Positions 4,471 through 5,762 of a stretch of 5,762 nucleotides of DNA are shown one piece after another. A program made the position numbers and the translations under genes. The DNA is taken from contig QHQU01000168.1 of NCBI GenBank assembly GCA_003219925.1, positions 1 through 5,762 of the forward strand, written 5' to 3'. Below the pieces are notes generated by a model. The model saw only the letters and a program-made list of their open reading frames with translations. It was not told the DNA's origin and did no database searches. This DNA is from Verrucomicrobiota bacterium (GTDB taxonomy: Bacteria > Verrucomicrobiota > Verrucomicrobiia > Chthoniobacterales > UBA10450). Numbering within the stretch: position 1 is the first letter of the stretch; each line of letters starts with the position of its first letter.

Positions 4471-5762
4471 GTGGCAGTGGATTGTTTGCCCCGGCTCCGC
4501 CAAAAGTACCGGTGCGCGAGCCATTCCCGCCAAAGCCGCTGTAGTTGGCATTATTAGTAAAGACACTCGCGGGATGGTTGCCACCCACCGTGACTACCAC
4601 ACCATTGAAAATGTTAACGGTATTTCCGGCAATAATCTTCGTGCTCGCTCCACCTAATGTGACGTCGGCGACGAAGTTGACCGTGCCGTTACTTCCCGGT
4701 GAGTAAAGTTTCAAGGTTGTGTCCGCCGACAACATGCCGTTGCCGATAGTGAGCACGCCGTTGTTGCCCAGGGCCGCGACTTTGATGACATCACCATGCG
4801 CATCAATGGCGTCGCTCGCGCCCGGACCTCCCAGATTAATCTGCCCGGCATCGCCAGTGTGGCGAATGTCGATCGTTCCGCGATCAGCGTGAAGCGTTCC
4901 ATTTACTCTGGCGCTGCTATTGGCGCCGGTTGCCAAAATGGTCACTTTCCCACCGGGACCAGGCGCAGCCGCATCGAGCAGGGAAAGAAGCTGCCCGGTG
5001 TTGGAGATATTAATGGCAACACCACTTGGTTTTCCGCTCTTGAGCGTGATGTTCCCCCCGTTGGCGCTGCGACGCCGCGCTGTAGTAATTGCAGGATCGG
5101 CCGAGGAAGCTTGCACAGGCGAATTGATCGCCACCGCATCATTCACTGAATTGAATGTGATCGCGCCGCCGTCGCCGGCCGTTCTTGTGCCATCAAGAAC
5201 ACGACCGGTCGTTGCTTCAATCGGCGAATCGATCGTGATCGGACCGGCTGCGGTGATGTTAATCGCTCCGCCATTGCCGCCTCCGTAAGCGCCGCCGAAA
5301 TTAAAATTACCGCCATTCGCGGTGATGGATGAAAGATCGCCCTGCGGCCCCACGATCAGCCCTGTGTTTACGATCAGACTAATGTTGCCGCCGCTGCCCG
5401 GATTGGAATTCGGATCGCTGAACGCGCTGGTGCCATTTGCGTTTATCATCGGAATTCGTGGTCCCACGCTGGTGAGAGAACCGGTGGTGAGAATAAAATC
5501 AGACGGCGTAACTCCATTCCGGTCATTGCTAATAAGATAGTTGGGGAAGAAGGCGGGCGCATTGATCATCAGAATGCTACCCGCATTGATGGTGTTGGCC
5601 GCTACCCCGGAGACGGACGTTCCGGTTATGTTTGCGATCTTCATCTCACCGCCCACGCTAACCGTGCCCGCAACCAGACCTGGCGCGCTGAGATTTCCGC
5701 TTACTGTTATCGCAGTCGGAGCGCCACCGGAAAAAATGCCGCCTCCGGCAAAAAGGTCCCCG
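4433..5762 (-). CDS. FHA-like beta-helix exoprotein, C-terminal part (5' end outside window)
   Basis: The frame is open from the window's right edge to a TAG at 4435-4433, giving 442 residues of a larger protein; the GTG at 5656 is only an internal codon. Composition is rich in Gly, Asn, Thr, Ala, Ile and Val, with almost no Cys. Irregular beta-helix coils begin at GGNISL, GGAINI, GGAITF, GGNITL, GGKVTI and GQINLG (about residues 124-310), as in filamentous hemagglutinin and other two-partner or autotransporter passengers. The last 95 residues contain strand-rich coils (TVNFVADVTLGG, STKIIAGNTVNIFNG, VVVTVGG) and a Gly/Ser-rich tail ending DAPGG. No outer-membrane beta-barrel follows, so a TpsB-like partner or another export route elsewhere is inferred. 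Role is probably cell-surface adhesion or matrix. The FecR-domain gene follows about 180 bp downstream. Confidence 0.85.
   Translation of the reverse strand, partial: GDLFAGGGIFSGGAPTAITVSGNLSAPGLVAGTVSVGGEMKIANITGTSVSGVAANTINAGSILMINAPAFFPNYLISNDRNGVTPSDFILTTGSLTSVGPRIPMINANGTSAFSDPNSNPGSGGNISLIVNTGLIVGPQGDLSSITANGGNFNFGGAYGGGNGGAINITAAGPITIDSPIEATTGRVLDGTRTAGDGGAITFNSVNDAVAINSPVQASSADPAITTARRRSANGGNITLKSGKPSGVAINISNTGQLLSLLDAAAPGPGGKVTILATGANSSARVNGTLHADRGTIDIRHTGDAGQINLGGPGASDAIDAHGDVIKVAALGNNGVLTIGNGMLSADTTLKLYSPGSNGTVNFVADVTLGGASTKIIAGNTVNIFNGVVVTVGGNHPASVFTNNANYSGFGGNGSRTGTFGGAGANNPLPLSHAPALDAPGG

Noticed and set aside
4796..5540. Several plus-strand ORFs (72-122 aa) opposite the exoprotein gene
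   Set aside because: They are antisense shadows of a repetitive Gly/Asn/Thr-rich gene; their Pro/Ala-rich character is the complement of the Gly-rich codons.

Overview
The window looks like a piece of a Gram-negative, free-living bacterial chromosome of moderate GC content. The best guess is a soil Verrucomicrobiota lineage (Chthoniobacterales or 'Ca. Udaeobacter'-like). That is inference. It rests on the gene style (an FHA-like beta-helix exoprotein next to a FecR-domain protein, a TPR-LysM lipoprotein, a MoeZ-type ThiF-rhodanese fusion), weak Shine-Dalgarno sites, and palindromic intergenic repeats of a kind I associate with such genomes. No 16S rRNA or other decisive taxonomic marker is present.

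Left part (1-1125): rpmI, encoding ribosomal protein L35 (115-324, +), is not followed by rplT, which is its usual partner. A small candidate ORF on the minus strand (363-536) converges on it. A gene for the small bacterial signal recognition particle RNA (ffs, about 731-827, +) follows. It has a textbook domain IV (GGAA tetraloop and symmetric internal loop), a basal helix and a T6 tract. A 95-aa basic protein of unknown function (838-1125, +) starts only four bases after the T tract.

Middle part (1126-3341): a 390-codon ThiF/MoeB-type adenylyltransferase fused to a rhodanese domain (1206-2378, +) would activate a ubiquitin-like sulfur carrier and load it with sulfur. No carrier gene lies in the window. 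After it comes a 140-bp composite element (2430-2569) made of four strong hairpins in a row, closed by an imperfect terminal inverted repeat. Next is an envelope lipoprotein with a TPR segment, a short coiled coil and a C-terminal LysM domain (2667-3341, +).

Right part (3342-5762): two genes lie on the minus strand. The upstream one, running off the right edge, encodes the C-terminal 442 residues of a repetitive Gly/Asn/Thr-rich beta-helix exoprotein. The downstream one encodes an exported FecR-domain protein. They are separated by about 180 bp that hold a perfect 7-bp hairpin, a short imperfect palindrome of likely repeat origin, and a doubtful plus-strand ORF. The pair suggests a secreted surface protein locus.

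I found no CRISPR array, tRNA, rRNA, transposase or phage gene. I do not see a clearly new multi-gene system. The points most worth a second look are the composite hairpin element, the SRP RNA gene pressed against (and easily mistaken for part of) a protein gene, and the rpmI gene without rplT.
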